A stretch of 64,000 bases of DNA from Alphaproteobacteria bacterium LSUCC0684. GTDB taxonomy: Bacteria; Pseudomonadota; Alphaproteobacteria; Puniceispirillales; UBA1172. Position 1 is the first letter of the stretch. Every line of letters starts with the position of its first letter. The notes beneath the pieces are model-generated. The model was not told where the DNA came from and ran no database searches. It saw only the letters and a program-made list of their open reading frames with translations. Positions 1 through 9,299 of this stretch are shown here, in pieces. Where the stretch lies: the NCBI GenBank assembly GCA_041228335.1, contig CP166130.1, positions 372,001-436,000 of the forward strand, in the 5' to 3' direction. Both the position numbers and the translations under genes were made by a program.

Positions 1-57
1 AACGAAGTCTGGATCGTTCCGACATCTGGCGGTCGCCAGGTCAGGCTTGAGGCGTAA
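1..57 (+). CDS. C-terminal end of an unidentified protein (partial)
   Basis: An open frame enters from the left edge and ends at TAA 55-57, giving 18 residues that finish GGRQVRLEA. This is too short to assign a family. A Shine-Dalgarno-like GAGG at 49-52, inside its last codons, serves the next gene, so the two are probably co-transcribed. Confidence 0.5.
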   Translation, partial: NEVWIVPTSGGRQVRLEA

Positions 58-64
58 ACCTGCC

Positions 65-910
65 ATGGCACGGCGGCTCAAGGTTTTCACCTCGCTCTGG
101 TCGATGATGCCGCATGACGATACCGGCATTGTTCTGCCCTATGAAGATATCTGCCGAATGGTTGCCGAAGCGGGATATGATGGGATGGCCATTGATCTTG
201 GTGCCGGTGACGTTGCCCAGGCAAGGGAAGTCCAGCCCATCATGGCACGTCATGGATTGACGCCCCTTATTGTGGCCTTTCCCAAGACAGTTGCGTCCCT
301 GCATGAAACATTGGTGATGGCGAAAGATTTCGGCTCACCATTTGTCGACGTGATAGGGCAGGTATTTCCGCTTACCGTCGATGGCATGATCCCGGTTATC
401 CGGCAGTGGATCGAAATGGCTGACAGGGTAGGTATCCCTGTTCAGTTTGAAACGCACCGGAACTGCATCACCAATGATCTGTTTTCAACCTTATCGCTCA
501 TTGATGCTGTGCCGGAGATGCGGCTTTGCGCTGATCTTTCCCATTATGTCGTCGACCGGGAGTTCAAGCATCCGCTCCAACCGGAGGAAATGGCCCTCAT
601 AAGCCGTGTCCTCCATCGTTCGGACAGTTTCCAGGGGCGTGTTGCCAGCCGTCAGCAGATACAGTTGCAGCTTGATTTTCCCCAGCATCAGAAATGGGTC
701 GAGTTGTTCCGCGGGTGGTGGAAAGAAGGACTTTCGAGTTGGCGGGCACGTAATCCCGAAGGGGAGTGTGTTTTTCTCTGTGAGCTTGGCCCGCCGGAAT
801 ACGCCATGACCGATGCTAATGGCCGGGAGATGTCAAACCGGTGGCTTGAAGCCCTGATCATTCGGAACTGGATTCTTGAGATTTGGCAGGAATTAGGCGG
901 AGATGCCTGA
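65..910 (+). CDS. Sugar phosphate isomerase/epimerase-like TIM-barrel protein
   Basis: A 281-residue protein of the xylose-isomerase-like (AP endonuclease 2) TIM-barrel superfamily. It opens with a barrel strand (KVFTSLWSMM) and carries acidic and His residues at strand ends in the usual metal-site order: the Glu of VQFETHRN, the Asp and His of CADLSHYV, and the Glu of CELGPPEY. I chose ATG 65 over the upstream TTG at 47 because GAGG at 49-52 is suitably spaced and proteins of this type start near a first barrel strand. The substrate cannot be read from the sequence. The convergent neighbour is an M81 peptidase, a pairing compatible with a small catabolic locus. The family call is fairly sure; the specific reaction is unknown. 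Confidence 0.7.
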   Translation: MARRLKVFTSLWSMMPHDDTGIVLPYEDICRMVAEAGYDGMAIDLGAGDVAQAREVQPIMARHGLTPLIVAFPKTVASLHETLVMAKDFGSPFVDVIGQVFPLTVDGMIPVIRQWIEMADRVGIPVQFETHRNCITNDLFSTLSLIDAVPEMRLCADLSHYVVDREFKHPLQPEEMALISRVLHRSDSFQGRVASRQQIQLQLDFPQHQKWVELFRGWWKEGLSSWRARNPEGECVFLCELGPPEYAMTDANGREMSNRWLEALIIRNWILEIWQELGGDA

Positions 911-942
911 GCTTTCATTCTTGCAAAAGAGAAAGCAGGGCC

Positions 943-2451
943 TTACGCCATCATCCGTCCGAGTGGGCCCAGTCTTACCCCTTTGCGAAGTTTGCGGAAA
1001 GGAATGCTCTCCAGCTCACACGGGGTGAGACCCGGCGCCTTTGTGTTGAGAACAATGGTGCTGACGGCATCAAAATCTGCCCGGAAATGCACGGTACTCT
1101 TAACCACGATGATTGAAGCCTCCTCGGGCCTGACACCGATATGGGTGAAAATTGCCTGATCCAGGCATTGGCATCTCGTGCTGGAAACAACAACTCTTAC
1201 ATCGGCTTTCGTTTCCGCAATGCGCAGAAGAGCAGATGGACCAGCTTCGGCTACACTTCCGGCATACATCTCACCAGTGAAGGCAAAGCGGCCATCGCTT
1301 AACGCAAGGACTTCGACATATGTCTCAAATTGTTTGGCAAGAGGACCTGCTTTCCCGCCAAGCGCGGTACGAAATACAGCGCCAACCCCTTTTTCATGAG
1401 CTTGAAGCGCAACTTCAGGGTCATTAAGCATGCCAAGGATAACACCTTGCGCTTCAGCATCAACCAGCGCTTCGAGAATGCCGGTTGTATCGGACGTGCT
1501 GCCAGCACCGGGGTTGTCCTGCACATCTGCAAGAATAACGGGTGTCTTTTCTCGTGTGTTGATCTTAATGGCCGTTTCCACGGCATCGGCTGGATTGAAG
1601 AGAGAGACATCAAGTTGCGGCTCAGCATCCTCGAGATCTTTAAAAAGGTGGTTAGCGATCATCGCCGCTTCCTGTTCGGTTGTGGCGTAAGCAAGGATGG
1701 AAGGGCCGGCGTCATGGATATCGGCTGCCGGAAAACCGGTTGCAAGTTCCGCCCAGGATTGGGGTGGAGAGCTCATGGTTTTCACCTTGTCATAAATTGT
1801 CCGGAGTGGGTCTGCGCCGGTGTATTGGGCATGTAGGGGGATGAGATAAGATGACTGCCGGAAAGCCGGAAAAACCCTGCCGCCATCCATCAGATACCCG
1901 AGTACCTCAAAAGCCCGGTTGCCTGTTTCGGCCATGTCGAGATGAGGGTAGCTCCGGTACATGGTGATGGCACAAGCATGCTTAACCATCTTTTCCGTTA
2001 CGTTTGCATGCGAATCAAGACTGATGACAAGGGGGAGTTCAGGCCCGGTCAAATCACGAATTCGGCCAAGTAATTCTCCCTCACCATCGTCATGGCTCAT
2101 GGTCACCATTGCCCCATGCAGGTCAAGATAGATCCCATCCAATCCATGGGTTTTGGCAATTCCATCAAGGATACGCCCCGTGATGTCTTCATACGCCTCG
2201 TCCGTTACATGGGCACTTGGTTCAGCCGCGCACCAGAGGATGGGGATGAGTTCGTAATTATTGATTTTCCTTGCCGCCCGCATGAACCCAGCCAATGGCA
2301 ACGATGTTCCCTCTAGGCCGCTGAAAACCTCTGGCCCTTCTAGAAGGCCTGGCCAGGAATCGGCCATCTCAAAATCGCTTAGTTTCGCCGTGGTTGCACC
2401 GAAGGTGTTGGTTTCATGCTGGAAGCCCGCAACTAGAACACGTTTAGGCAT
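943..2451 (-). CDS. M81 family metallopeptidase (MlrC-like)
   Basis: A 502-residue protein matching the M81/MlrC family, named from a microcystin-degradation cluster but widespread in proteobacteria. Visible family signatures are HETNTF at residues 12-17, DLHG near 110, DSHAN near 146 and YPHLD near 169, which supply the expected zinc ligands. Length is normal for the family. It converges on the sugar-isomerase-like gene with about 30 bp between stops. Members usually act in small-molecule amide or peptide catabolism rather than on proteins; the substrate here is unknown. No signal peptide is seen, so it is probably cytoplasmic. Confidence 0.85.
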   Translation of the reverse strand: MPKRVLVAGFQHETNTFGATTAKLSDFEMADSWPGLLEGPEVFSGLEGTSLPLAGFMRAARKINNYELIPILWCAAEPSAHVTDEAYEDITGRILDGIAKTHGLDGIYLDLHGAMVTMSHDDGEGELLGRIRDLTGPELPLVISLDSHANVTEKMVKHACAITMYRSYPHLDMAETGNRAFEVLGYLMDGGRVFPAFRQSSYLIPLHAQYTGADPLRTIYDKVKTMSSPPQSWAELATGFPAADIHDAGPSILAYATTEQEAAMIANHLFKDLEDAEPQLDVSLFNPADAVETAIKINTREKTPVILADVQDNPGAGSTSDTTGILEALVDAEAQGVILGMLNDPEVALQAHEKGVGAVFRTALGGKAGPLAKQFETYVEVLALSDGRFAFTGEMYAGSVAEAGPSALLRIAETKADVRVVVSSTRCQCLDQAIFTHIGVRPEEASIIVVKSTVHFRADFDAVSTIVLNTKAPGLTPCELESIPFRKLRKGVRLGPLGRMMA

Positions 2452-2591
2452 ATTAAAGGCATCTCCGGATTTCAGAAGAAGTTGATTAATTCATTTCAAA
2501 AGACAAACGCAGCCAGACGTGTTCTGCAACAAAAAATAGCAGACTGAATGAATACCATGCTGGAATAAGGAGGTCCGAACAGACGATAAGA

Positions 2592-3092
2592 TCAGGTCAG
2601 CTGATCGATATCTTCATCGGATAGATTGCCAGGTACGATCGTGATCGGCACACGGCACTGCGAGGCGCCTTTAGTTGTCAAATAGGTGATCAAGGGGCCA
2701 GTACTGTCGGCCTTGGTATCGGCACCAAGGATCAGGATGGAAATGTCTTCTTCTTCATTGATCAGATTGATGAGTTCTGATTTCGGGTCACCTTCACGCA
2801 GATAGACCATGGGGAATTCACCTGTCAGTTCTTGCACCCATTCGCTGTTTGCCCGAAGCAATTTTTCAGCTTCAGCCCTGGCCTCTTCGCGCATCAGTTC
2901 ACCGACGCCGGCAAAATGCTGAAATTCGGCAGGCAGAATACAATGCATCAGGGCAATCTTGCCCTTTAGTCTCTTGGCTCTTCGGCAGGCATAGTAAAGT
3001 GCCTGGTGAAGCTCTTCGCTATCATCGACCACAACAAGAAAGACCCGAACAGGTTCGTTTGTAACAGCAGATGTCTTTTTGGACCTAGCCAT
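2592..3092 (-). CDS. Universal stress protein (UspA family)
   Basis: A 166-residue single-domain Usp protein. The N-terminal strand VFLVVVDDSEE and the following helix with YYACRRAKR fit the Usp fold. The late segment ILGADT plus the final strand VPITIVPG corresponds to the nucleotide-binding end, although the usual G-x2-G-x9-G-S/T motif is degenerate (GADTKADSTGPLITYL), so ATP binding is uncertain. It lies 5 bp downstream of the TIGR02186 gene on the same strand and is the last gene of the ArsR/TauE cluster, which suggests a role in the same response. Confidence 0.75.
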   Translation of the reverse strand: MARSKKTSAVTNEPVRVFLVVVDDSEELHQALYYACRRAKRLKGKIALMHCILPAEFQHFAGVGELMREEARAEAEKLLRANSEWVQELTGEFPMVYLREGDPKSELINLINEEEDISILILGADTKADSTGPLITYLTTKGASQCRVPITIVPGNLSDEDIDQLT

Positions 3093-3097
3093 GTTTT

Positions 3098-3865
3098 CTA
3101 TCTTCTGAATGCTACGGCTGCCAACCAGCCAGAAGCTACCGCAAACACTATAGCAAAAATTCCATAGAAAGGTGCATATTCATGGGCAATATTATAAATC
3201 GTTGCGCTTAAGCCTGATTTGGCCACTTCCAGCGTTGAGATATCCTCGTTGACCATCACTCCGTTGCTGAAATGCATGACCCGGACTTCATACTGGCCCG
3301 GGATAACATTTGCCGGCAAGACAACATTTGTTCGGAACAGTACGCCCTCAAGCACCTGAATACTGCCCGGACGCTTATCCCAAAGTTCGGAAGTTTCCAT
3401 ATTGCGAATAAGCGCATCTTTCCATTCCTCGGCCTCACCTTCCTCAATGCGGCTTCCGGATGCCAGCGTGAGCGGAATATATTCATATCCAAGGCGGTTC
3501 TTCTGACGCTCTTCCGAGCTTGCAATTTCTTCCAGCGGCCGGGTGGAAAGAACATGATAGAAACTCGGGATACCAACCAGTTTGGCATTTTCCGTGTTAA
3601 GCCATATCCCGGCCACTTTGTCTTTTCGACGCAATGCCATGGATTTTGGAGGGCCTGAAATGACGATGGCTATCTGATCATTGCTGTTCTTGCTCAGTGC
3701 TCCGAAAAGCAGCAATTCCGTGCCGTTGAAATCGGTGGTAATGCCGACTTCTTTCTGGTCAAGGTCAGCCACCAAGGTTCCCTTGGCTTCGGCCGTGCTG
3801 GCGGATAGGGCAAGGCTGAAGACCATGATCAGCATATGCAGGATATAGGCTGGATGATATTTCAT
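3098..3865 (-). CDS. TIGR02186 family membrane-anchored protein
   Basis: A 255-residue protein with an N-terminal signal sequence (about residues 7-27, ending ASTAEA), a roughly 200-residue extracytoplasmic beta-rich domain, and one C-terminal transmembrane helix (about 233-253). This matches the alphaproteobacterial TIGR02186 family, which habitually sits beside TauE/SafE permeases; no biochemical function is established to my knowledge. Its start overlaps the permease stop by 4 bp (ATGA), so translation is likely coupled. I infer it is a periplasmic partner of the permease, but nothing in the sequence shows a ligand site. Confidence 0.75.
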   Translation of the reverse strand: MKYHPAYILHMLIMVFSLALSASTAEAKGTLVADLDQKEVGITTDFNGTELLLFGALSKNSNDQIAIVISGPPKSMALRRKDKVAGIWLNTENAKLVGIPSFYHVLSTRPLEEIASSEERQKNRLGYEYIPLTLASGSRIEEGEAEEWKDALIRNMETSELWDKRPGSIQVLEGVLFRTNVVLPANVIPGQYEVRVMHFSNGVMVNEDISTLEVAKSGLSATIYNIAHEYAPFYGIFAIVFAVASGWLAAVAFRR

Positions 3866-4776
3866 CGTAGAAACTCCAGCGAGAAAAGATCTTCGGGCAT
3901 CAGTACAACATCAAGAAGCAGTTTGCCGCAAACCATCAGCACGATAAGTGCAAGAAGGCCACGCAATTGCTCCCCTTTAAGTTTTGCACCGATTCGGGTC
4001 CCGAATTGTGCACCGATCACTGCGCCAAACAGCAATAGTCCTGCAAGCAAGATATCCACCGTCTGTGTCTGAACGGATTGCAGGAAAGTCACGTTGGCGG
4101 TCACGAAAATGATCTGGAAAAGCGAAGTACCCACCACAACAGCCGTAGGCATGCCAAGCAGATAGATCATTGCTGGCACCATGATAAATCCACCGCCAAC
4201 ACCCATTATCGCCGAGAGAACACCTACAAGTGCTCCAACCATGAATGGCAGCAGCGCTGAAATGTAGAGTTTTGATTTCCGGAAGCGCATTTTGAAGGGA
4301 AGGCCGTGCAACCAATTGTGTTGATGCAGTTTGCCGCGGCGTGCACCCGGAAGGCGGGCACGCAACATGGCCCGGATGCTTTCAACCAGCATCAATCCGC
4401 CAATAATGCCGAGAAAGACGATAAAACTGATTTTGATGACAACATCAATCTGGCCAAGTTGCCGTAGGAGTGCGAATAGCGCAACCCCAAGGGTCGAGCC
4501 TGCAAGGCCGCCAGCAAGCAGAACAAGTCCCATTTTGATGTCAACATTGCCGCGCCGGAAATGCGCCAGCACCCCCGAAACAGAGGAAGCAACAATCTGA
4601 TTGGCTTCAGTCCCGACGGCAACAGGTGCGGGCACGCCCAGAAAAATAAGCAGTGGAGTCATCAGGAATCCACCACCTACGCCAAAAATACCTGAGAGCA
4701 TTCCGACCATGGCACCAAGGCCAATAATCGTGAACACGTTCATCGAGATTTCTGCTATAGGAAGGTAGATATACAT
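3862..4776 (-). CDS. TauE/SafE family sulfite or anion exporter
   Basis: A 304-residue polytopic protein with two homologous halves. Each half carries the glycine-rich signature of the TauE/SafE family: GMLSGIFGVGGGFLMTP near residue 24 and GVLSAIMGVGGGFIMVP near 184. About eight transmembrane segments are visible. Family members export sulfite, sulfoacetate or related anions. It is translationally coupled to the TIGR02186 gene, follows an ArsR regulator 125 bp upstream, and is followed by a universal stress protein, which suggests inducible sulfur-anion detoxification. Family call sure; substrate inferred. Confidence 0.85.
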   Translation of the reverse strand: MYIYLPIAEISMNVFTIIGLGAMVGMLSGIFGVGGGFLMTPLLIFLGVPAPVAVGTEANQIVASSVSGVLAHFRRGNVDIKMGLVLLAGGLAGSTLGVALFALLRQLGQIDVVIKISFIVFLGIIGGLMLVESIRAMLRARLPGARRGKLHQHNWLHGLPFKMRFRKSKLYISALLPFMVGALVGVLSAIMGVGGGFIMVPAMIYLLGMPTAVVVGTSLFQIIFVTANVTFLQSVQTQTVDILLAGLLLFGAVIGAQFGTRIGAKLKGEQLRGLLALIVLMVCGKLLLDVVLMPEDLFSLEFLR

Positions 4777-4901
4777 GAATTGTCTTCAACATTCTTATAT
4801 TCCAGTACTCCTAGCAGGTTTTTCCCGATAGCGCGAGCACTAAGGCTTCAATAAGGTGATAGTTTGAGCACATTTCTGGCCATACTGGGCACAAATGTTC
4901 A

Positions 4902-5264
4902 TTAAGGCATCTTATGCAACACAGGATCATCATCATAAATTTGTGTCAGCAGTTCAATAATCCTCTCCACATTGGCGTCATCGATGGAATAGAATACCAT
5001 TTGAGATGACCGTCTTGCTTTGACAATCTGTGCTCGTCGTAATCGGGCAAGATGCTGAGAGAGAGCAGACTGGCTCAAGCTCTGAAGAATATTTTCCAGC
5101 TCCTTGACGCTACGCTCCTCGCCATTGATCAGATGTGAGAGGATTTCAAGCCGCTGGCTGTTGCTCATGGCTTTCATTACGGTGGTGGCGCGACTACCGG
5201 ATATATTGCCATCAACGATAGGCTTCCGGCGTTTCCGCTTGTAGGTTTTTGAGGGCTTGTCCAT
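4902..5264 (-). CDS. ArsR-family winged-helix regulator
   Basis: A 120-residue ArsR/SmtB-type repressor with a basic N-terminal tail (KRKRRK) and a winged helix-turn-helix. The recognition-helix region is SQSALSQHLARLR, and the wing ends in QMVFYSIDD. There is no cysteine anywhere, so neither the alpha3 metal site nor the two-Cys persulfide sensor of BigR/SqrR-type regulators is possible. Any signal must use other residues or oligomer sites. It is the first gene on the strand of the permease cluster and probably controls both itself and that cluster through the palindromes just upstream. Confidence 0.85.
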   Translation of the reverse strand: MDKPSKTYKRKRRKPIVDGNISGSRATTVMKAMSNSQRLEILSHLINGEERSVKELENILQSLSQSALSQHLARLRRAQIVKARRSSQMVFYSIDDANVERIIELLTQIYDDDPVLHKMP

Positions 5265-5345
5265 GGGAGTATTCCCCTATTTGTTCGTATCTGCATCTGG
5301 ATGCTTTCTCCGGATTCAGATGTTTTCGATATGGGGAATATTCTC
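5265..5345 (-). promoter_or_regulatory. Two candidate ArsR operators upstream of the regulator gene
   Basis: GGGAGTATTCCC at 5265-5276 touches the ArsR start codon and has perfect 4-bp arms. GGGAATATTCTC at 5334-5345 lies 69 bp further upstream and matches the same GGGA-N4-TCYC pattern with one arm mismatch. Paired similar palindromes before a regulator gene suggest autoregulation. Binding is inferred, not shown. Confidence 0.45.
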
Positions 5346-5496
5346 TTAGCTGTACCACACAGCCCCTAGACTACCAATAATACGAAAAATATATTAATTT
5401 ACCTTTAATAGTTGAAAATTAATTGCGGATGTTGTTTGACTCTTAATCAGGTAAAATATCCATTGAGTGCAGTACCGGATGAAGCAAGAGAAAAGC

Positions 5497-6066
5497 ATGA
5501 CTTCAGGAAAACGAAAACAGCTTGACCAGTCAGTGCTCGCCTCATTAGTGCGGAAACTTGATGAAAAGGGTATCCCGGCGCAGGATTTTGCCATGCATAT
5601 TGATGTAGATGGCACCTGGTATCATCAAGGTGCGCCCATAAAGAGGGACAGTTTGGTTCGGCTTTTCGCCAGTATTCTTACACGGCTAGACAATGGAGAA
5701 TATTGGCTTGTCACGCCGGTTGAACGTGGCCGTATTGATGTGGTGGATGTGCCTTTTGTCATTACATCCATGGCCACTGAAGGAGAAGGCAAGGCCCGTG
5801 AGATCAGCTTTGTTACCAATATAGGTGATGCCGTGTCTCTAGGTCCTGATCATCCCCTGATCATTCGGGAAGGTTCGCGTCCTGATGAACCGAGACCATA
5901 TCTGCTGGTGCGTGGAGGTCTTGAAGCTAGGCTTTCACGATCGGTATTCTATGAACTTGCCGAGATGGCTGAGATTGATGAAAACGGACAAGCCGGGATT
6001 TGGAGTGCCGGTCAATTTTTCTCGCTATCTTTACCGGTGGATAATGCTGGGGACCATCATGAGTGA
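5497..6066 (+). CDS. DUF1285 domain protein
   Basis: A protein of about 189 residues matching DUF1285, a conserved proteobacterial family of unknown function. The family core is visible as DGTWYHQGAPIKRDSLVRLF and EYWLVTPVERGRIDV. In-frame starts also exist at GTG 5467 and ATG 5479. I prefer ATG 5497, preceded by a purine run (AAGAGAAAA), but the choice is weak. Its stop overlaps the Nudix gene start by 8 bp, and the run of genes to the CCA-adding enzyme is tightly packed, indicating one operon. Soluble; no signal peptide. Function unknown. Confidence 0.75.
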   Translation: MTSGKRKQLDQSVLASLVRKLDEKGIPAQDFAMHIDVDGTWYHQGAPIKRDSLVRLFASILTRLDNGEYWLVTPVERGRIDVVDVPFVITSMATEGEGKAREISFVTNIGDAVSLGPDHPLIIREGSRPDEPRPYLLVRGGLEARLSRSVFYELAEMAEIDENGQAGIWSAGQFFSLSLPVDNAGDHHE

Positions 6067-6682
6067 TTTGCCTTTTACCCTTAATAACCTGGCGGCGGTA
6101 ATTCAGCCGACGGCTGATCCTCTTCCGGAAGGAAGGCGGGCATCAGCGGTTCTGATGGCCCTGGTAGAAGAGGAGGCCGGGTACTCAATTATTCTCACCG
6201 AGCGTTCACCAGACCTGCGCCATCATGCTGGCCAGATCAGCTTTCCCGGTGGTCAGATTGATGAGGGAGAGACGGTGCTGGACGCAGCTTTGCGTGAGGC
6301 CGAAGAGGAAATCGCTCTTCCTGCCCACAAGGTCGATGTTCTGGGGTTTTTGCCAGGTGTGGTGACCACCGCGAATTTTCACATTGCTCCGGTGCTTGCC
6401 ATGGTGAATGCCAAAGTCAATCTGGTTCCAGCCGAAGCTGAAGTTTCTCGTATTCTCATCGAGCCTGTTCTGCCGCTGCTTGACCCTGGACGGCATCGTT
6501 CGGTCCAGCGAGAATACAAGGGGCAACGGTATCAATCTTGGGAAATCACGCATGAGCGGGAGTATATCTGGGGGGCAACAGCACGAATACTGGTTCAGTG
6601 GTCTGAGCGTATTCAGTCTAGACAAAACGGGCTTGCCAATTCTGACAGCAAAACAAAACATGAAAGGATGACAGCAACATGA
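6059..6682 (+). CDS. Nudix hydrolase, CoA pyrophosphatase type
   Basis: A 207-residue Nudix protein. The Nudix box GX5EX7REUXEEXGU is present from about residue 65 (GQIDEGE then REAEEE). Just before it is the CoA-diphosphatase (UPF0035) signature, LTERS then GQISFPGG at residues 47-65. This pattern marks enzymes that cleave coenzyme A or acyl-CoA into 3',5'-ADP and phosphopantetheine. ATG 6059 was chosen because it overlaps the end of the DUF1285 gene and gives the usual length. The stop overlaps the next gene by 4 bp (ATGA). Confidence 0.85.
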   Translation: MSDLPFTLNNLAAVIQPTADPLPEGRRASAVLMALVEEEAGYSIILTERSPDLRHHAGQISFPGGQIDEGETVLDAALREAEEEIALPAHKVDVLGFLPGVVTTANFHIAPVLAMVNAKVNLVPAEAEVSRILIEPVLPLLDPGRHRSVQREYKGQRYQSWEITHEREYIWGATARILVQWSERIQSRQNGLANSDSKTKHERMTAT

Positions 6683-6954
6683 GCCGATATCTGATCATCG
6701 GGCTTGCCGTGCTGGTTGGAGCTGTGCTTGGACTGCTGCTTGCAAAATATCAGCGCGGGCAGGAACAGGTTCTTGTCGAAGAGCATAAAAAAATGTCGTT
6801 ATTGCCGTGGATTGCCGGTTTTGCCGTGCTCATCATCGGTCTTTTCCTGCTGGCAGATGGGCAAAGAGCTCCGAAAGATGCACAGTACAAACCTGCCACA
6901 TTGCAGGATGGTGGGATACAGCCCGGGTCATTTGACGCCGCAACAGAGGAATAA
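6679..6954 (+). CDS. Small two-helix membrane protein of unknown function
   Basis: A 91-residue protein with two hydrophobic helices (about residues 4-21 and 41-58) joined by a charged loop (KYQRGQEQ), plus a 30-residue polar tail. It starts inside the stop codon of the Nudix gene (ATGA overlap) and ends 13 bp before the CCA-adding enzyme, so operon position supports its reality. I do not recognise a family; the topology would allow a small membrane adaptor, but nothing shows this. Confidence 0.7.
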   Translation: MSRYLIIGLAVLVGAVLGLLLAKYQRGQEQVLVEEHKKMSLLPWIAGFAVLIIGLFLLADGQRAPKDAQYKPATLQDGGIQPGSFDAATEE

Positions 6955-6967
6955 TATCCCAATTTCC

Positions 6968-8215
6968 ATGACAGACCGGACCTTTATCAATCTGCGGGAA
7001 ACCCTGCTCAGGCTTGAACTTCCGTGCCAGATTATCCACCTTGTCGCGGCGGCAGGTGGTGAAGCCAGATACGTTGGTGGAGTGGTAAGGGATCTTCTTG
7101 CAGGAATTCCGCTCGCGATGGATGCTGACATCGACATGGCGGGAACACTTCCCCCGGAGAAAGCGGCCCAGGCATTGAAAAATGCAGGGTTAAGAGTAAT
7201 CCCGACAGGGATTAAGCATGGCACGATCACGGTGATGGCCGAGGGGAAGAATGCGCCAAAACAAAAAGTTGAACTGACGACGCTCCGTCAGGATATCAAG
7301 ACAGATGGCCGCCATGCTGAAGTCGTGTTTGGTACGGACTGGGCCGCGGATGCTGCGCGCCGGGATTTTACTATCAACAGCATCTATGCCGATGCAGAAG
7401 GTCGCATTTTTGACCCTTTTGGCGGCGTTGAAGACCTCAATTCAGGCAAGGTACGATTTATTGGCGATCCTACGACGCGTATCAGGGAAGATTACCTACG
7501 GATGCTGCGGTATTTTAGATTTTTCGCTCGTTTTTCCCGTGGTGATGCGGATGAGGAGGCAATGGCCGCTATGAAGAGGGAAAGGGCCGGGTTAAGACAA
7601 ATTTCCGGTGAAAGAATTGCTGCTGAAATCAAGGGTATTCTGAAAACAAGGTCAGTTGCCGCAATTGATGCAATGATCGCAACCGGCATTGACCAGGAGA
7701 TTGTTGCGGGCGGTTTTTCCAATCAAAACTTTTCAAAACTCGTAGAATTTTCATCAGGTATTCCTCCAATTCTATTGCTTGGGTTTCTTGTCGGTGATGC
7801 TCCCCCCGATCTGGTGGCAGAGAGGCTTCGTCTTTCGAATGCTGAACATCAGCTCCTGCGATTAGCGATGGACAGTACCAGCATTAATGAATTAGAGGGC
7901 CAAATCTGGCAGCGTGAGGCGTGGAGCATTACCAAAGACAACCGGCTCGACACAAAAACGATCTCTTTTCTTTACTCAGTCTGGGCTATTCGCGTGCACG
8001 ATAGAGTGGATATGCGTGTTTTTAAAAGGCTTCGAGACTGGCAGGTGCCGGTCTTTCCTGTCACAGGTGGCGACCTGATGGATCGAGGATTTCATGAAGG
8101 TGAAGCATTGGGCCAGGCACTTGCAACGCTTGAAGAATATTGGATTGACCAGGGCTTCAAACCTGACAGGGATGAGTTGCTGAATTCACTGGACGCCTTG
8201 CCATCAACACGATAG
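6968..8215 (+). CDS. cca: CCA tRNA nucleotidyltransferase
   Basis: A 415-residue class II nucleotidyltransferase that builds or repairs the 3' CCA of tRNAs. Visible motifs are the GG signature YVGGVVRD (residues 36-42), the catalytic carboxylates in DADID (52-56), RRDFTINS with the following FDPFGG, and the head-to-neck motif [16 protein letters not shown] 6968 is used because upstream codons in the same frame lie inside the previous gene. A poly(A) polymerase role cannot be wholly excluded from sequence alone, but length and context fit CCA addition. Confidence 0.9.
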   Translation: MTDRTFINLRETLLRLELPCQIIHLVAAAGGEARYVGGVVRDLLAGIPLAMDADIDMAGTLPPEKAAQALKNAGLRVIPTGIKHGTITVMAEGKNAPKQKVELTTLRQDIKTDGRHAEVVFGTDWAADAARRDFTINSIYADAEGRIFDPFGGVEDLNSGKVRFIGDPTTRIREDYLRMLRYFRFFARFSRGDADEEAMAAMKRERAGLRQISGERIAAEIKGILKTRSVAAIDAMIATGIDQEIVAGGFSNQNFSKLVEFSSGIPPILLLGFLVGDAPPDLVAERLRLSNAEHQLLRLAMDSTSINELEGQIWQREAWSITKDNRLDTKTISFLYSVWAIRVHDRVDMRVFKRLRDWQVPVFPVTGGDLMDRGFHEGEALGQALATLEEYWIDQGFKPDRDELLNSLDALPSTR

Positions 8216-8243
8216 GACTTTTCCTCAAAATAGGGGTAGGGGC

Positions 8244-9140
8244 ATGGGAAAACACGATCCGTCAGCACCAATCACGGAAACAGAGAGGACAACGCGACAG
8301 GAACAGACTGCCGAGTGGTTCAGAACCTTGCGTGATCAGATTTGTGATGCGTTTGAAGCGATTGAGAATGAATATGCTGCAGACCATCCTGAAGCTGGTG
8401 CGCCGGGCCGGTTTAATCGTAAATCTTGGGACAGACCTGAGGGCGGCGGTGGCATCATGTCACTAATGCACGGGCTGGTTTTTGAGAAAGTCGGGGTCAA
8501 TATCTCCACTGTCCATGGCCATTTCAGCGAGGAATTTAAGGGCCAGATACCTGGTACGGCTGATAATCCGGCATTTTGGGCAAGCGGCATTTCTCTTGTA
8601 GCCCATATGCGGAATCCCTTTGTGCCTGCCGTTCATATGAATACCCGATACCTGAATACCGGTGGAACAGAAGGCAAGCGATGGTTTGGGGGCGGTGCAG
8701 ACCTGACACCGATCATGCCCGATGAGGATGATATCACGGATTTCCATGCCCGACTAAAAACCGCCTGTGATGCGTATGATCCTGAATATTACCCGGCGTA
8801 TAAAGCATGGTGCGATGAATATTTTTACCTTGCCCATCGAGATGAACCGCGCGGTGCCGGGGGTATTTTTTATGATTATCTGGATGAAGGTGATTTCGAT
8901 GGGGAATTTGCCTTTACCCGTGAGGTCGGTCAGGCTTTTCTGGATATATATCCTTTGCTTGTTCGTCGCCGGATGGAAACTCCCTTTACCGATGCCGACA
9001 GGCAGTATCAGTTGATCCGGCGTGGCCGCTATGTTGAGTTCAATCTTCTATATGATCGAGGAACTGTCTTCGGGCTCAAGACCGGAGGGAATGTCGAAGC
9101 GATTCTCATGTCGTTACCGCCAGAAGTTCGCTGGCCATGA
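8244..9140 (+). CDS. hemF: Oxygen-dependent coproporphyrinogen III oxidase
   Basis: A 298-residue HemF. It converts coproporphyrinogen III to protoporphyrinogen IX with O2 in the haem pathway, as a cytoplasmic homodimer. Family blocks are clear: [32 protein letters not shown] and [18 protein letters not shown]. The ribosome site is AGGGG just before ATG 8244. The gene stands between cca and the bc1 operon, and haem supply is needed for cytochromes b and c1 downstream. Presence of HemF points to an aerobic life style. Confidence 0.95.
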   Translation: MGKHDPSAPITETERTTRQEQTAEWFRTLRDQICDAFEAIENEYAADHPEAGAPGRFNRKSWDRPEGGGGIMSLMHGLVFEKVGVNISTVHGHFSEEFKGQIPGTADNPAFWASGISLVAHMRNPFVPAVHMNTRYLNTGGTEGKRWFGGGADLTPIMPDEDDITDFHARLKTACDAYDPEYYPAYKAWCDEYFYLAHRDEPRGAGGIFYDYLDEGDFDGEFAFTREVGQAFLDIYPLLVRRRMETPFTDADRQYQLIRRGRYVEFNLLYDRGTVFGLKTGGNVEAILMSLPPEVRWP

Positions 9141-9299
9141 GAGAGATTACCATTGCCCTGTCCTGAACAGGCGGATTTAGGGACATTTGGTCGCACTGGC
9201 GCCTGATGACCATCATGCAAAGCATAAACAACTTGGTTTCAACCAGTCTACGCCGTATATTCTGGCCATAATTCTGTAGAGGTATTGTAAGGGGGAATC

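Noticed and set aside
1330-1836. Long plus-strand frame opposite the M81 peptidase gene
   Set aside because: It is antisense to a well-conserved gene and shows no recognisable protein features, so it is a shadow.
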